From the NCBI RefSeq assembly GCF_004346095.1, contig NZ_SLZV01000005.1:82222-146221 (forward strand): a stretch of DNA of 64,000 bases. Direction: 5' to 3'. The position numbers and the translations under genes are program-made. Below, piece after piece: positions 63,929 through 64,000 of the stretch; position 1 is the stretch's first letter, and the number at the start of each line of letters is the position of its first letter. Below the pieces are notes generated by a model, which searched no databases, was not told where the DNA came from, and saw only the letters and a list, made by a program, of their open reading frames with translations. Origin of the DNA: Faecalimonas umbilicata. Lineage in GTDB: Bacteria > Bacillota > Clostridia > Lachnospirales > Lachnospiraceae.

Positions 63929-64000
63929 GGTTATGCCCTCGACCGATTAGTAACAGTCAGCTCCATACATTACTGCACTTCCACCTCTGTCCTATCTACC
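63929..64000 (-). rRNA. rrl: 3' end of 23S rRNA (partial)
   Basis: On the minus strand the sequence reads GGTAGATAGGACAGAGGTGG, then AAGTGCAGTAATGTATGGAG, then ACTAATCGGTCGAGGGCATA and ACC, the typical bacterial 23S 3' end. The gene continues beyond the window. The exact 3' boundary may differ by a few bases. The 86-base spacer to tRNA-Asp holds no 5S rRNA. Confidence 0.92.

Overview
The window looks like a chromosome segment of a Gram-positive, low-GC, probably spore-forming gut clostridium of the Lachnospiraceae type. The reasons are the Shine-Dalgarno-rich short spacers, SpmA/SpmB spore maturation proteins, a Met T-box leader, diaminopimelate dehydrogenase, the BspA-like LRR and DUF4474 proteins, and a yaaO-holB-ricT-trmN6-rsmI housekeeping cluster. 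The genus is not certain. Most genes are on the minus strand, as is the rRNA/tRNA locus at the right edge, which suggests that replication runs right to left here.

Layout. 1-1.1 kb: a 31-codon holin-like toxin and queT behind a pseudoknotted preQ1-type leader. 1.2-8.5 kb: a large membrane-anchored protein of unknown function, a methyltransferase, and a VanS/VanR-like two-component system with a tandem operator. 8.5-13.5 kb: a decayed sugar-binding lipoprotein gene behind an oligo-1,6-glucosidase, a divergent AraC regulator, and a kinase-like protein preceded by a 20-codon leader ORF. 13.5-22.5 kb: lipase-like hydrolase, citrate synthase, AIM24 protein, RsmA, TatD, a small orphan protein, diaminopimelate dehydrogenase, and MetG with its T-box.

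22.5-34.8 kb holds the most unusual system. A minus-strand operon encodes (i) a transmembrane protein with an extracytoplasmic trypsin-like domain whose nucleophile position is Ala, two ETT motifs and a cytoplasmic FHA domain; (ii) a PP2C phosphatase; (iii) a Hanks kinase with a TPR-like rather than PASTA ectodomain; (iv) a small membrane protein; and (v) a 1717-residue Ig-repeat surface protein. A DUF885 lipoprotein and a DUF4474 protein diverge from it. I read it as a phosphorylation-controlled envelope signalling or assembly system.

34.9-44.5 kb: spmA and spmB flank a ribbon-helix-helix gene with a clear duplicated operator. Next come an LRR/VWA/MoxR triad, an AI-2E-family transporter, and a Ca2+/Mn2+-type P-ATPase under a yybP-ykoY-like manganese riboswitch. 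44.5-53.8 kb: a MATE transporter, a complete carbohydrate-type ABC importer with PHP and HAD hydrolases, and a separate MsmK-type ATPase. 53.9-59.5 kb: the conserved rsmI/trmN6/ricT/holB/kinase/decarboxylase cluster. 59.7-63 kb: carB without carA beside it. 63.1-64 kb: seven tRNA genes downstream of a 23S rRNA 3' end, with no 5S gene between.
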